A DNA stretch of 64,000 nucleotides from Mycolicibacterium stellerae (GCF_003719305.1 NZ_RARC01000001.1:124001-188000); one strand, 5' to 3'; shown: positions 33,377-42,693, counted from the first letter of the stretch. Numbers and translations: made by a program. The notes: generated from the letters alone by a model not told the origin.

Positions 33377-34480
33377 ATGACTGAAGGTCAATATCGCGTG
33401 GTGGTGTGGGCGACGGGCGGAATCGGATCAATCGCGATCCGCACCATTCATCAGCGACCGAACATGGACCTCGTCGGGGTCTGGGTGCACTCCGACGAGA
33501 AGGCAGGCCGCGACGCCGGGGAGCTCGCGAACGGCGAGCCCATCGGGCTGGCCGCCACCAATGACGCCGACGCGCTCATCGCGCTCAAACCCGACTGCGT
33601 CATCTACGCGGCAAGCGGACCCGAGCGCGACGCGCTCGCCGTCCCCGACTACGTCCGGCTGCTCAGCGCGGGCATCAACGTGGTGACGACGAGCACCACG
33701 CGGCTGGTCAACCCGCACGCCTACGAGCCCGCCGAGTGGCGAGATCAGTTGGTGGCCGCCGCGAAGGAGGGCCAGGTCTCGCTCTACGCGTCGGGCATCG
33801 AGCCGGGGTTCGCCGCCGACTACCTACCCCTGGTGCTGACCACGCAGTCGTCGCAGATCGAGAAGATCCACGCCTACGAGATCGGGCTGTACGACGACTA
33901 CGGCGTCCCCGACATCATGAGCGATGCACTGGGTTTCGGGCGTCCCCTCGACTATCAACCGTGGATCGGCTTCCCCGGCGCGATCGCGGGCGAGTGGCAG
34001 GGCCAGATCCGTTTGGTCGCCGACGCCCTCGGCGTCGAAGTTCAGGAGATCAGGGAGACGTTCGACCGCGCGGTGACCGAGCGGACGCTGGAGGTGGCGA
34101 TGGGCACCGTCGAGGCGGGCACCTGCGGCGCGCTTCGCATGCAGGCGATCGGTGTCGTCGACGGACGCGAGGCCATCGTCATCGAACACGTCACCAGGTT
34201 GGCTCCCGACGTCGCACCGGACTGGCCGACGCTCCCCAACGCCCTCGGCTACCGCGTGGTTGTCACCGGGACACCGGATATCGACTGCACCTTTGACGTC
34301 ACTCTTCGAGACCGCAAGAAGGCCGGCATCGAGGGCATGACCTCCGGGGCAGGGGCGATGGTCGCGACGGCGATGCGAGTGGTGAACGCGGTGCCGTATG
34401 TCGTTGCGGCAGAGCCGGGTCTGCTCAGCTCGGTCGACCTGCCACTGACCATTCCGCGCGGGGCGTTCACCTCTGCGTGA
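33377..34480 (+). CDS. DapB-like NAD(P)-dependent dehydrogenase
   Basis: A 367-residue protein with the dihydrodipicolinate reductase N-terminal Rossmann fold: YRVVVWATGGIGSIAIRTI at residues 6-24, VIYAAS near 75 and TTSTTRLVNP. The C-terminal half has GLYDDYGVPDIMSDALGFG and the RVVNAVP block. It resembles actinobacterial proteins compared with 2,4-diaminopentanoate dehydrogenase rather than lysine-pathway DapB, and such genes often sit beside P450s and LLM proteins in mycobacterial catabolic clusters. ATG at 33377 follows a GAGGAG site. Site B1 in its promoter predicts TetR control. The reaction is unknown. Confidence 0.85.
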   Translation: MTEGQYRVVVWATGGIGSIAIRTIHQRPNMDLVGVWVHSDEKAGRDAGELANGEPIGLAATNDADALIALKPDCVIYAASGPERDALAVPDYVRLLSAGINVVTTSTTRLVNPHAYEPAEWRDQLVAAAKEGQVSLYASGIEPGFAADYLPLVLTTQSSQIEKIHAYEIGLYDDYGVPDIMSDALGFGRPLDYQPWIGFPGAIAGEWQGQIRLVADALGVEVQEIRETFDRAVTERTLEVAMGTVEAGTCGALRMQAIGVVDGREAIVIEHVTRLAPDVAPDWPTLPNALGYRVVVTGTPDIDCTFDVTLRDRKKAGIEGMTSGAGAMVATAMRVVNAVPYVVAAEPGLLSSVDLPLTIPRGAFTSA

Positions 34481-34489
34481 CAAGCGAAA

Positions 34490-34972
34490 TCACGCGACAG
34501 GGGTCAGCGTGAACGGCAGTCGGACGTTGAGCTGCTTGTTCCACCCGCATGCACCGCTGCGCCCTAACGTGGTGTCAAAGCCCATCATGGGAAATGCATC
34601 CGGATAGCCCTTCCAGAAGGTGAAGGTCTGCTCCCCCGGCGTCGCCGTGCCGTCGATACACGGCTCCCAGTTGTCCACCGTGCGACGCACCCTCCAACTG
34701 CCGCTCATGTAGACCATGTCCGCGCTCCAGCCCTGGTCACTGGTCACCCGTCCGGTGCAGTCCTGATAGGTGCTGCACGCGGAGGTGATCGTCCACGTCT
34801 GGGTCACGCTGCGCTCGTCGTGATAGGAGGAGTTCGTCTTGGCCCAGACACCATCCGAAAATGCCGTGTACGCACCGTTCAAAGCGATGCCGTCGCCGGG
34901 ATCCGCATCCGCCGGGAACGCACTGACCAAGAGCGCGACCGCGGTACCGAATGCCAAGCGCGCGAGCCTCAT
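34490..34972 (-). CDS. Mce-operon-linked secreted protein
   Basis: A 160-residue exported protein. Residues 1-26 are a Sec signal peptide (RLARLAFGTAVALLVSAFPADA) with AxA-type cleavage before DPGDG. The mature part has five Cys residues (ACSTYQDC, EPC, GAC), suggesting disulfides, and a Trp-rich beta pattern (GVWAKTNSSYHDERSVTQTWTI, SGSWRVRRTVDNWEPC). Similar small secreted proteins follow mceF in several mycobacterial mce loci. ATG at 34972 overlaps the mceF stop in ATGA, making it the seventh gene of the operon. Its function in transport is unknown. Confidence 0.82.
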   Translation of the reverse strand: MRLARLAFGTAVALLVSAFPADADPGDGIALNGAYTAFSDGVWAKTNSSYHDERSVTQTWTITSACSTYQDCTGRVTSDQGWSADMVYMSGSWRVRRTVDNWEPCIDGTATPGEQTFTFWKGYPDAFPMMGFDTTLGRSGACGWNKQLNVRLPFTLTPVA

Positions 34973-36567
34973 ACGTCGGCCTTGTAGATCAGGTCCTGCC
35001 ACGACTTGGCGGGATCGACGAGATCCTCCTGGCGAAAAACCCGACCATCAGGTGCCGCATATTGGCCGGTCTGCGGATCGTAGTGTGCGACCGCGACCGA
35101 CGGCCCTGACTCGGATCCACCTGTGCCGAACGAACTCGGCGCTGCGGGCACAGCCCCTCCGGTGTCCATCGGCGGGAAGACCTCCGCAGGAGGCGGCGGC
35201 GCAGGTGGTGCGCCAGGCGGTGACGCATCGGGCGGGGTGCCCGATGGCATCGCGCCTGGCGGCATCGGTGTGCCCTGCACAGGGGCGTACAGCCTTTCGT
35301 TGGCATCGACGCGATCGTCGAGCGGAATGCCTTGCGCTATCAGGTTGGGGTCGAACGGATACGGACCAAGCGAATGCTGCCGGACCGCCAGCGGCATGTA
35401 GGGCTTGTCGCTGTAGCACTCCTGGACCGTCGGCGCGCGCTTGCCGGGGACACCCATACACGGTGAGTTGCGCGCACCGCGCACTACGATCGGCGCGTCC
35501 TGTGGCAGCTTGCAATACAAGCCGTCGGGAGTGTCGATAGTCGTCAGGTCGGCAGGAGATCGCCACTGCGACGGCGGCAGGAACCCGACAGTGCACGGCG
35601 GCCCATCACCGATCTGGATCCTGAAGTCGCCCAATGGGATCCCGGTCGGGTTATTCTCGGGCGCCGAGGAGAGAACATCTCCCACAAACGGCGGCAGCAA
35701 AACCAGAACCTGCTCCAGTGACGGGTGGTAGGTCACCGCGACCTGACCGAATGTCGTCAGGTTCGCCAGCAAGACGGGCAGCGTCGGCTTCACCTGATCG
35801 AGCAGGCGAGACACTTCGTTGGCAGCGGGCGGTCCCTCCTGCAGCAGCGTGCGCACCTGCGGATCGTTCGCCACCACCTGACCCGTGATCCCGGCAAGGC
35901 TTCTCGCCCACAGTCGAAGCGAGTCGGTCGTCTGTGCCTGCGAATCGAGAAGCGGACCAGAGTCTTCGATCAGCGCCGAGGACTGGTCGGACACCCTGTT
36001 GAGATCCCCGGAGATCTGCGCCGAGGAGTCGAACAGCGAGCCGAGGTCGTAGCCCGCGCCGTTGAACGCATCGAAGGACTCGTTGATAAGCCCGCTCAAC
36101 TTGTCCTTGGGAACGCTGTTGATCAGCGTGCTCACCTGATCGAGCATCGGGCCGACCGCCTGCGGAATCTTGGTGTCGGACATGGCGATCACCGAGCCGT
36201 CCTGTAGGTACGGCGGCGAATCCGTGCGCGGCATCAGTTCGACGTACTGCTCGCCGACGGCCGAAACGCTGCGCACCTCGGCGACCAGGTCGGCGGGGAT
36301 CTTCGGCGAAGTGTCGAGCTTGAGGGTTGCGGTCGCCTGCGTTCGCGACACGTCCATCCCCGTCACCTTGCCGACTTCGACGCCGCGGTACGTCACGTTG
36401 GAAAACCGGTACAGCCCGCCCGATGTGGGAAGTTCCAGCTTGACCGTGATCCGGCCGATGCCGAGCAAGGTCGGCACTTGCATGTAAGCAATCACCATGA
36501 CCAGCACGCCGATGATCGATGCGATCGTGAAGACGGTCAGTTGGATGCGGACGAACCTGGTCAGCAT
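34969..36567 (-). CDS. mceF: Mce family protein, MceF position
   Basis: A 532-residue Mce subunit with an N-terminal transmembrane anchor (LTRFVRIQLTVFTIASIIGVLVMVIAYM), an MCE/MlaD domain at about residues 40-118 (VEVGKVTGMDVSRTQATATLKLD) and a long helical needle region. The C-terminal tail from about residue 420 is Pro-rich (PPDASPPGAPPAPPPPAE) and ends YDPQTGQYAAPDGRVF. Mce hexamers are thought to form a lipid channel across the periplasm. ATG at 36567 shares a base with the mceE stop (TGATG). Subunit letters follow gene order. Confidence 0.92.
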   Translation of the reverse strand: MLTRFVRIQLTVFTIASIIGVLVMVIAYMQVPTLLGIGRITVKLELPTSGGLYRFSNVTYRGVEVGKVTGMDVSRTQATATLKLDTSPKIPADLVAEVRSVSAVGEQYVELMPRTDSPPYLQDGSVIAMSDTKIPQAVGPMLDQVSTLINSVPKDKLSGLINESFDAFNGAGYDLGSLFDSSAQISGDLNRVSDQSSALIEDSGPLLDSQAQTTDSLRLWARSLAGITGQVVANDPQVRTLLQEGPPAANEVSRLLDQVKPTLPVLLANLTTFGQVAVTYHPSLEQVLVLLPPFVGDVLSSAPENNPTGIPLGDFRIQIGDGPPCTVGFLPPSQWRSPADLTTIDTPDGLYCKLPQDAPIVVRGARNSPCMGVPGKRAPTVQECYSDKPYMPLAVRQHSLGPYPFDPNLIAQGIPLDDRVDANERLYAPVQGTPMPPGAMPSGTPPDASPPGAPPAPPPPAEVFPPMDTGGAVPAAPSSFGTGGSESGPSVAVAHYDPQTGQYAAPDGRVFRQEDLVDPAKSWQDLIYKADV

Positions 36568-37739
36568 CAGCCACCACCCCCGGGCTCCCATGGCGCCGGG
36601 TCGGCATTCGGGATGGGGCCAAACGGCGGTGAGGTTCCAACGCCGAGCGGGAACTTGGTGTAGTAAGCGTCGTAGCCCGGGTCTCCTGGCGCCGGGATCA
36701 ACGATGCCCTGTCCTGGCCGAGGCGGGTGCCGAGCAGAAGTCCCCGCTTGATTCGCGGGTTGGTGAGATCAATGGTGACCCATAGGTTTACGTAGTCGCC
36801 GCGAACGCCACGGTCGATCAGGTTCTGGGTGAGCGGGAACGTCGGGATGTACGCAAGGGCGGTGTCGATATCCGGGCCTACGTCAGCGAGCGCCTTGAGT
36901 GTCGGTTCGAGATTCTGCAGGTTGTTGACGAGGTCGGCCTGTGTATCGTGAACCAGCCCCGAAACGGTTTCGCTCAACGTGCCGAGCTTCTCCAGCGCGG
37001 TGGTGAGCCTCGGCCGTTCCTTGATCAGCACATCCAAGGCGGGCGGGATCTTGTTCAGGGCGCGCGTCAGCACTTCCTGTTGGCCGCCGAGCGTCGAGGC
37101 GAACCGGTTCAGTTCGTCAATGGTGGCGATGATGTTGTCGCGCTGCTGATAGAGCGTTTCGGCGAACGTGTCGAGGCGAGCGATCAGATCGCGGACAACT
37201 TCGCCGCGTCCGCTCAGCGCGGTGTTGAAGTTACCGACGATGTCGCCGACCTGTCCCAGTCCCCCGCCGTTGACCACGGCGGCAAGCGACGACAATGTCT
37301 GTTCGGTCGACGGATAGGTCGATGAACTGTTCAGCCCGATTGTGGCCCCCGGCTTCAGGCGACCGCTCGGCGCTTCGCCGGGCGGAGGGTCGAGCGCCAC
37401 GTGCATCGACCCCAGCAGGCTCGTCTGGCCGACCGTGGCAACGGAATTGGCTGGAACGACGACGTCCGGCTTCAGCGACAGGTCCAGATCGATGTGCCAG
37501 CCGTGCAACCTCATCTTGCCGACGCTGCCGACGACCACATCGTCGATCAGCACCGGCGAATTCGATTCGAGGGTACCGACATTGGTGAGCTCGACGTGGT
37601 AGACGGCCGCATCGCCGCCCCGCCCGACGGCGCCGGGCAGCGGCAGCGAGTTCACGCCCTGGAACGCACACCCGGAAACGGTCACCATCACGGCGCACCC
37701 GATCGCCGCCAGGCGCCGCGCGCTCCTTGCCCCGATCAC
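36567..37739 (-). CDS. mceE: Mce family lipoprotein, MceE position
   Basis: A 390-residue Mce subunit. The N-terminus has a lipoprotein signal peptide ending in VSGC, as is typical for the E subunit (LprK/LprN type). The MCE domain lies at about residues 45-125 (LTNVGTLESNSPVLIDDVVVGSVGKMRLHGW), followed by a predicted helical stretch rich in heptad-like leucines and a Gly/Pro C-terminus. GTG at 37739 overlaps mceD in GTGA. The lipid anchor would place this subunit on the periplasmic face of the membrane. Confidence 0.93.
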   Translation of the reverse strand: MIGARSARRLAAIGCAVMVTVSGCAFQGVNSLPLPGAVGRGGDAAVYHVELTNVGTLESNSPVLIDDVVVGSVGKMRLHGWHIDLDLSLKPDVVVPANSVATVGQTSLLGSMHVALDPPPGEAPSGRLKPGATIGLNSSSTYPSTEQTLSSLAAVVNGGGLGQVGDIVGNFNTALSGRGEVVRDLIARLDTFAETLYQQRDNIIATIDELNRFASTLGGQQEVLTRALNKIPPALDVLIKERPRLTTALEKLGTLSETVSGLVHDTQADLVNNLQNLEPTLKALADVGPDIDTALAYIPTFPLTQNLIDRGVRGDYVNLWVTIDLTNPRIKRGLLLGTRLGQDRASLIPAPGDPGYDAYYTKFPLGVGTSPPFGPIPNADPAPWEPGGGG

Positions 37740-39154
37740 GGCGGCGTCCCGTCACCCGGAGGTGGCGCCTGTGCGAGCAGGTCACCCGGCGGTGGTGGCG
37801 CCTCTGCGGGCAGCAGCATGTCCTGCAATGTCGGTGATGGGGGTTGAGGCGGAGGCGCCTCGGGCAACGACGCCGCGGGCGGCGGTCCCGGCGGCGGCCC
37901 GTAGCCCGGCGGCGGAGGTATGTCGCCTGCACCCGTGTAGGCGGATACCGCGGGTGGGTCGGCGTACGGCGGGGGTGGCTGTCCTTCGTTCTCCGGCCTG
38001 AGCCTGTCCTCGGAGTATCTGAGCATGTAGTCCGGCGGGTTCGACGTCAGGAACGGGTTGATCGGGATCGGCAGATTGTTGATGTTCACGGTCCGCAGCG
38101 CCGGGCCGAGGTACTGGGCGCAGAGCTTCCCGGTCTCAGGGGACGTGACGTTCTCGAGTGCGCCCATCATCGTGCAGATCGCCCACACCGGGCTCGACAG
38201 GTTGTTGAGCACGAAGACACCGCTCGCGGCTCCCGTCCGTGGGTCGAACATGTTGACGGCGTTGGCAATCGAGTGCGGTGCGATGTGCAGGACGTTCTCC
38301 AGGTCCATGCGGTGATCGGCCAGGTTCTGGGTGACGTTTCCGAGCAGCCGAATCTGTTCGGCGGTCTTGTCGCGGGTGCCCTCGATGAAGCGCTGCGTGT
38401 CGTCGACGACGTCGGACAAGTTGGTCAGGGCGGCGTCGAGGTCTGATCTGCTGTCGTCGACGACGCTCGTCAACGTCGCGAACCTGTTCTGGAACTGCAC
38501 GATCTGGTCGTTGCTGTCCCGAAGCGCGGTGACGAATGTCTGCAGGTTGGTGATGGTGTCCACGATGTTCCCGCTGCCGTCGGCGAGGATCCGTCCGACG
38601 CCCGACAGCTGAGCCAGCGTTTGACGCAGCTTGTCTCCGTTGCCGTCAAGAGCGTTGGCGGCGCTGTCGATGAATCGCCCGACCGAGCCCGTCGACATCC
38701 CCTTGTCCGGGCCCAATTCCGTTGCCAGCCGCATCAATTGCTCTTTGACCTCGTCCCATTCGACGGGGATCGCCGTTCGGTCGAGCGGGATCACCGCGCC
38801 GTCCGACATTTTCGGGCCTGACTCGTAGGCGGGCGCGAGTTGCACATAGCGGGCCGAGATCAGGTTCTGGGCGACGATCACCGCCTTGGCGTCGGCGGGA
38901 ACGGAGATGCCGCGGTCGACGCGCAACGTCATCTTGGCCTGGGTGCCGAGCGGCTCGATCGAGTCGATCGAGCCCACCTTGACACCGGCGATGCGGACCT
39001 CGTCGCCGGGATAGATGGCGACCGTTTTGGTGAAGTACGCGGTGATCGTGTTGGGCGCGAAGATAGTCTGTCCGACGACCACGGCGACGCCGCCGACGAG
39101 TGCCACCGCAAGGACCGCCGCGAGTACCAGTTTCAGGATCCTGTTTCCAGTCAT
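37736..39154 (-). CDS. mceD: Mce family protein, MceD position
   Basis: A 472-residue Mce subunit with a transmembrane anchor at residues 7-30 (ILKLVLAAVLAVALVGGVAVVVG) and an MCE domain at about 35-115 (YPGDEVRIAGVKVGSIDSIEPLGTQAKMTLRVD). A long helical region follows. The C-terminal 90 residues are a strongly Pro-rich tail (PPPPGYGPPPGPPPAAS), as in other MceD subunits. ATG at 39154 overlaps mceC in ATGA. The tail may cross the cell wall or bind other envelope proteins; that is inference. Confidence 0.93.
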   Translation of the reverse strand: MTGNRILKLVLAAVLAVALVGGVAVVVGQTIFAPNTITAYFTKTVAIYPGDEVRIAGVKVGSIDSIEPLGTQAKMTLRVDRGISVPADAKAVIVAQNLISARYVQLAPAYESGPKMSDGAVIPLDRTAIPVEWDEVKEQLMRLATELGPDKGMSTGSVGRFIDSAANALDGNGDKLRQTLAQLSGVGRILADGSGNIVDTITNLQTFVTALRDSNDQIVQFQNRFATLTSVVDDSRSDLDAALTNLSDVVDDTQRFIEGTRDKTAEQIRLLGNVTQNLADHRMDLENVLHIAPHSIANAVNMFDPRTGAASGVFVLNNLSSPVWAICTMMGALENVTSPETGKLCAQYLGPALRTVNINNLPIPINPFLTSNPPDYMLRYSEDRLRPENEGQPPPPYADPPAVSAYTGAGDIPPPPGYGPPPGPPPAASLPEAPPPQPPSPTLQDMLLPAEAPPPPGDLLAQAPPPGDGTPP

Positions 39155-40254
39155 GGCGGTGGTGGTCCCCACTGTTCGCCGGGCTGAGGAATCCCGTTGT
39201 ACGGGAAGGGAAGCTCGGCGCGCGGACCGGCGTTGTCGGGTGGCTGACCGGCGTTGGTTCCCCGCCGGAAGCCGAATGCATAATCGAAGAACGGCTGGAA
39301 CAGTTCGCTGATGAAGAGGTTGGGAACGTATGCCTGGTAGTAGGGGCCATTGCCGATCGTTTCGCCGAGCGTGGTCTGGAATTTCGCCAGCCCTGGTATG
39401 GCCTTGGCGATGTTGTCGCGGTTCTTCTCCAGCACCGCTGTCACCGCGTTGAGCTTGTCCAGTGTCGGCGCCAGCTTCGCCTCGTTGTCGGCGATGAGGC
39501 CCGAGAGCTGCTTCGCCAACGCCGACGTATGAACCAGCAGTTCGACGATCGCCTGGCGGCGTTCGTTGAGCACACCGACCAGATCGTTGCCGTTGAGAAT
39601 GAGAGCGTTCACCTGTGCACTTCGCTCCGACAGAATCTTGGTGACGTCGGCCCCGTCTTTGAGCAGTGCACCGAGCGTGTCGTCTCGGTCGTTGATGGCC
39701 TGGGAGAGCTTCGTGATGCCGTCGAAAGCCGGACCCAGTTGCGGCGCAACCTGGTCCAGCGTTTCCGACAGCGTGTCCAGCGATTGGTTGAGTGAATCGG
39801 TGTCGGTGCCCGCGGTGTTGGTCGTCAGCTCGCTGACGGCCTCGGTCAGCGAGTACGGGGAAGCCGTCCGCGACACCGGGATGAGGCCCATGGGGTGCAT
39901 CGTGTCGTCTCCGGCGGACTCCAAAGTGAGCACGCGTTCGCCGAGAAGCGTTCCGGTTCGCACGTGTGCCGTCGTGTCAGACCCGAGTTCGACCGTGCTG
40001 TCGATGGCGAACGTCACAAGGGCGTTGCGTCCCTGCAGCGACACATCCGAGACGCTTCCGACCTTGATTCCGGCGATCGTCACGTCGTTGCCCGCGGTAA
40101 GGCCACCCGCATCGGAGAATTGCGCCTGGTAACGGATGGCCGTCGCCATCGACGTCAATGTCTCAGGAGAGAGCCCGATCGCGACGATGAGCACCGCAAG
40201 GACGACACCGATGAACCCGGTCCTGATAAGCCTCTTTCCACGATATTTCAGCAT
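39151..40254 (-). CDS. mceC: Mce family protein, MceC position
   Basis: A 367-residue Mce subunit. The anchor is RLIRTGFIGVVLAVLIVAIGL at residues 7-27 and the MCE domain is at about 35-112 (GNDVTIAGIKVGSVSDVSLQGRNALVTFAID). The remainder is helical with repeated Leu/Asn-rich segments (LDTLSETLDQVAPQLG) and ends in a short Pro-rich tail. ATG at 40254 shares one base with the mceB stop. An open frame extends upstream to 40335 but lacks Mce-like content, so the overlapped ATG is preferred. Confidence 0.93.
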   Translation of the reverse strand: MLKYRGKRLIRTGFIGVVLAVLIVAIGLSPETLTSMATAIRYQAQFSDAGGLTAGNDVTIAGIKVGSVSDVSLQGRNALVTFAIDSTVELGSDTTAHVRTGTLLGERVLTLESAGDDTMHPMGLIPVSRTASPYSLTEAVSELTTNTAGTDTDSLNQSLDTLSETLDQVAPQLGPAFDGITKLSQAINDRDDTLGALLKDGADVTKILSERSAQVNALILNGNDLVGVLNERRQAIVELLVHTSALAKQLSGLIADNEAKLAPTLDKLNAVTAVLEKNRDNIAKAIPGLAKFQTTLGETIGNGPYYQAYVPNLFISELFQPFFDYAFGFRRGTNAGQPPDNAGPRAELPFPYNGIPQPGEQWGPPPP

Positions 40255-41279
40255 CAGGGTTCGGTGCACCTCCCCCCGTCTTGCCTGATCCAGGGAAACT
40301 CGGCGGTACGTCCCGCAAGGTCGGTCACCCGCCACGTGAGTTGGCAGATGTAGTAGTTGAAGAAGCTGCCGTAGGAGCCGGTGCGGATCAGCTTGCGGTA
40401 GTTCTCCGGCGCCTTCTGCAGTGACGCGTCGAGCCGGTCCTTCTGGCCGTCCATGTTCGTGACCAACCGGTTCAACTGGTCGACGGTGCCCTTGAGCGGA
40501 GGCCGGGCATCGGTGAGCAGTTCCGCGACGGATGCGCTGCCGTCGTTCAATGACTCGATGGCCGTGCCGATCGGATCCTTCTCCGCCGCAAGCTCAGTCA
40601 CCAAGGTCTCCAGTTTGGCGATCGTGCCGGAGAACTTTTCGCCCTCCTTGGTCAACGTGGACAGCAGCGTCCGCAGATTGTCGATCAGCGCCTGGATCGT
40701 CTGGTTGTGTTCGGCCAGCGCGGTGGTGAACCCGGATGTGTTGGACAGCAGCGACTGCAGGGTGCCGCCCTGCCCCTGAAAGATCTGGATCAGCGACGCC
40801 GACAAAGCGTTAACGTCTTGTGGATTGAGCCCTCGGATAACGGGTTTGAGGCCGCCGAGAAGGAGGTCGAGGTCGAGAGCCGGCTGCGTTCGCTCCGCAG
40901 GAATCTGTGAGCCGGGCGGCAGCCGTCGGTCCCCCGGCCCGTCGATGAGCTCGAGATAGCGGTCGCCGACGAGGTTGAGATAGCGCACGGCCACCTTGGT
41001 GCCGGTGGTCATCTGCACGGCGGGATCGGCATCGAAGGTGACGAGCGCCGTCTTGTCCTTTTGAAGCTTGACGCCGTCGACCGTCCCGACCCGCATCCCG
41101 CCGACACGCACCGACTGCCCGACCTTGAGTCGCGAGGCGTCTGCGAAAACTGCCGAATACTCGTGGGTCGAGCCGGTTTGGTACTGCCCGAAGATGAAGA
41201 ACAGGGATGCGGTCATGACTGCCATGACGATGCCGAAGACGCCGAATTTGACCGCGGTCGGTCGGAGCGAGCGCCTCAT
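40254..41279 (-). CDS. mceB: Mce family protein, MceB position
   Basis: A 341-residue Mce subunit with anchor AVKFGVFGIVMAVMTASLFFIFG at residues 9-31 and MCE domain at about 38-118 (LKVGQSVRVGGMRVGTVDGVKLQKDKTALVTFD, then RYLNLVGDRYLELIDG). It ends in CQLTWRVTDL and a CTEP tail, a Cys-containing C-terminus as in other MceB subunits. ATG at 41279 overlaps mceA in ATGA. It is the most compact subunit of the operon. Confidence 0.93.
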   Translation of the reverse strand: MRRSLRPTAVKFGVFGIVMAVMTASLFFIFGQYQTGSTHEYSAVFADASRLKVGQSVRVGGMRVGTVDGVKLQKDKTALVTFDADPAVQMTTGTKVAVRYLNLVGDRYLELIDGPGDRRLPPGSQIPAERTQPALDLDLLLGGLKPVIRGLNPQDVNALSASLIQIFQGQGGTLQSLLSNTSGFTTALAEHNQTIQALIDNLRTLLSTLTKEGEKFSGTIAKLETLVTELAAEKDPIGTAIESLNDGSASVAELLTDARPPLKGTVDQLNRLVTNMDGQKDRLDASLQKAPENYRKLIRTGSYGSFFNYYICQLTWRVTDLAGRTAEFPWIRQDGGRCTEP

Positions 41280-42463
41280 CCGGGCTGGCCGATCTGATAC
41301 GTGTTGCGGGGCGGCCCGTCGATCTCACCGAACATGATCTTCTTGATCGCGTCGGCGTTCAGCACAATGCCGGGATACGTGCGCCTCCACGGGTTGGTCC
41401 CGGTGTCGGCGACGACGTACGGAGGCACTCCCTCGAACGGAAGGTTGGGCAGACCGGTGCACTGCGGACCACCGGTGGCAGCCGCCTTCGGCAGATCCAT
41501 CGGGTAGCGATAGCGCTCCTGCCCCCACAGAAAGCCCGCCAGCACGACGACGCCGGGCTCCTTCAGCGGCGGGCGACTCGAAGCGTTGGCCATCCCGGAC
41601 AGGGCACACCACAGCGCCTGGTTGTACTCGTTCAGCAGGTCGGTGGTCGGCACCAGCAGGTGAAGGACGTCGGTCAGCGGTTGCCGGTTGGTGCCGATGA
41701 CGTCGTTGCCGATGTCGGCGAGGCCGGTGACGCTGACGAGTGCGGCGTCGAGGTTCTGTTCTTGGTCGACGATCGTGTCGCTGATTCGCGCCGCGTTGTC
41801 GGCCACACTGACGAAGTCGGGCGCTGCGTCAGCGTAGGCCCGCAGAACCTGTGGGGCGAGCGCCAGATCGCGGCTCAGCGCGGGCAGGCTCGGCTCGATC
41901 TTCGCCAGGTACGCGTCCAGGTCGCTGAGCATCTGGCCGATCTTCTCGCCGCGGCCGTTCAGCGCCGACGCGATGGCGCCAAGGGTCTCGTTGAGCTTCG
42001 GCGGATCGACCTTCGACAACACCGACGTCAGGTTTTCGAACACCGTGTTGATCTCGACCATCACGTGCTTGGCGGCGAGTACCTGGCCGGGACGCAGCGA
42101 TTCGGCCGACGGGTCGGGCGGAATGACGAACTGTACGTACTTGGCACCGAACACCGTCGTCGAAGCGATGTCGACGAGGACGTTGGCCGGTATCGCGTTC
42201 ATCCGCTTGGGGTCCATTGCGAGGTGAATGGCGGCTTCGCCGTTGGGCATCTGCTCTATCGAGTCGACCTTGCCCACCTGTACGCCGCGGATCTGAACCT
42301 TCGCGTCGGGGTTCATCACCAGGCCGGCCCGTGGCGACATCACGGTCACCGGCACGCTGTCGGTCAGACCGCCGCGAAAGAGTGTCGCCGCGAGGGCGAC
42401 CACCGCGACGATGGCGGCGACGGCGGCGACGCCGGTCAGGGCGCGCAGGGCGCGACCGCTCAC
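41276..42463 (-). CDS. mceA: Mce family protein, MceA position
   Basis: A 395-residue Mce subunit and first gene of the mce operon. It has a transmembrane anchor at residues 7-30 (RALTGVAAVAAIVAVVALAATLF), an MCE domain at about 38-118 (PRAGLVMNPDAKVQIRGVQVGKVDSIEQMPNGEAAIHL) and a long helical part. A TAVALNPLL-free C-terminus ends NTYQIGQPG. GTG at 42463 is used. Unlike mce1-mce4 of M. tuberculosis, no yrbE permease genes precede it; the next 660 bases upstream are non-coding. It would need YrbE and an MceG ATPase supplied from elsewhere. Confidence 0.92.
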   Translation of the reverse strand: MSGRALRALTGVAAVAAIVAVVALAATLFRGGLTDSVPVTVMSPRAGLVMNPDAKVQIRGVQVGKVDSIEQMPNGEAAIHLAMDPKRMNAIPANVLVDIASTTVFGAKYVQFVIPPDPSAESLRPGQVLAAKHVMVEINTVFENLTSVLSKVDPPKLNETLGAIASALNGRGEKIGQMLSDLDAYLAKIEPSLPALSRDLALAPQVLRAYADAAPDFVSVADNAARISDTIVDQEQNLDAALVSVTGLADIGNDVIGTNRQPLTDVLHLLVPTTDLLNEYNQALWCALSGMANASSRPPLKEPGVVVLAGFLWGQERYRYPMDLPKAAATGGPQCTGLPNLPFEGVPPYVVADTGTNPWRRTYPGIVLNADAIKKIMFGEIDGPPRNTYQIGQPG

Positions 42464-42557
42464 CCGGCCACCATTCGCACCGTCACCCGAGTCCCGAACG
42501 GAAAAGATTCACAGTGCCCCCGCTGATGTGATGCCGCTACTCCCCGCCCGGGCGAGC

Positions 42558-42590
42558 ACGTTACCGCCGGAACAAGTATTTGGTCAACAC
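42558..42590 (-). promoter_or_regulatory. mce promoter P1 with overlapping operator site A3
   Basis: On the minus strand TTGACC (42587-42582) and TAACGT (42563-42558) are 18 bases apart and fit -35 and TANNNT -10 elements. The operator-like site, plus strand GGAACAAGTATTTGGTCAAC at 42569-42588, covers the -35 box and most of the spacer. It is the reverse complement of the site at 29256 with 2 mismatches in 21 bases. The geometry favours repression. The transcript would start near 42551, 88 bases before mceA. Confidence 0.55.
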
Positions 42591-42693
42591 CGGGTTGCGT
42601 CGGGAGTGGCCATGCCCCGCGCCGAGATCGGCGCGTGAGCGGTACCTCCATCGGTCCCCCTGATGTCATCGGCCTCCGCCTGGGGTGACGGCT

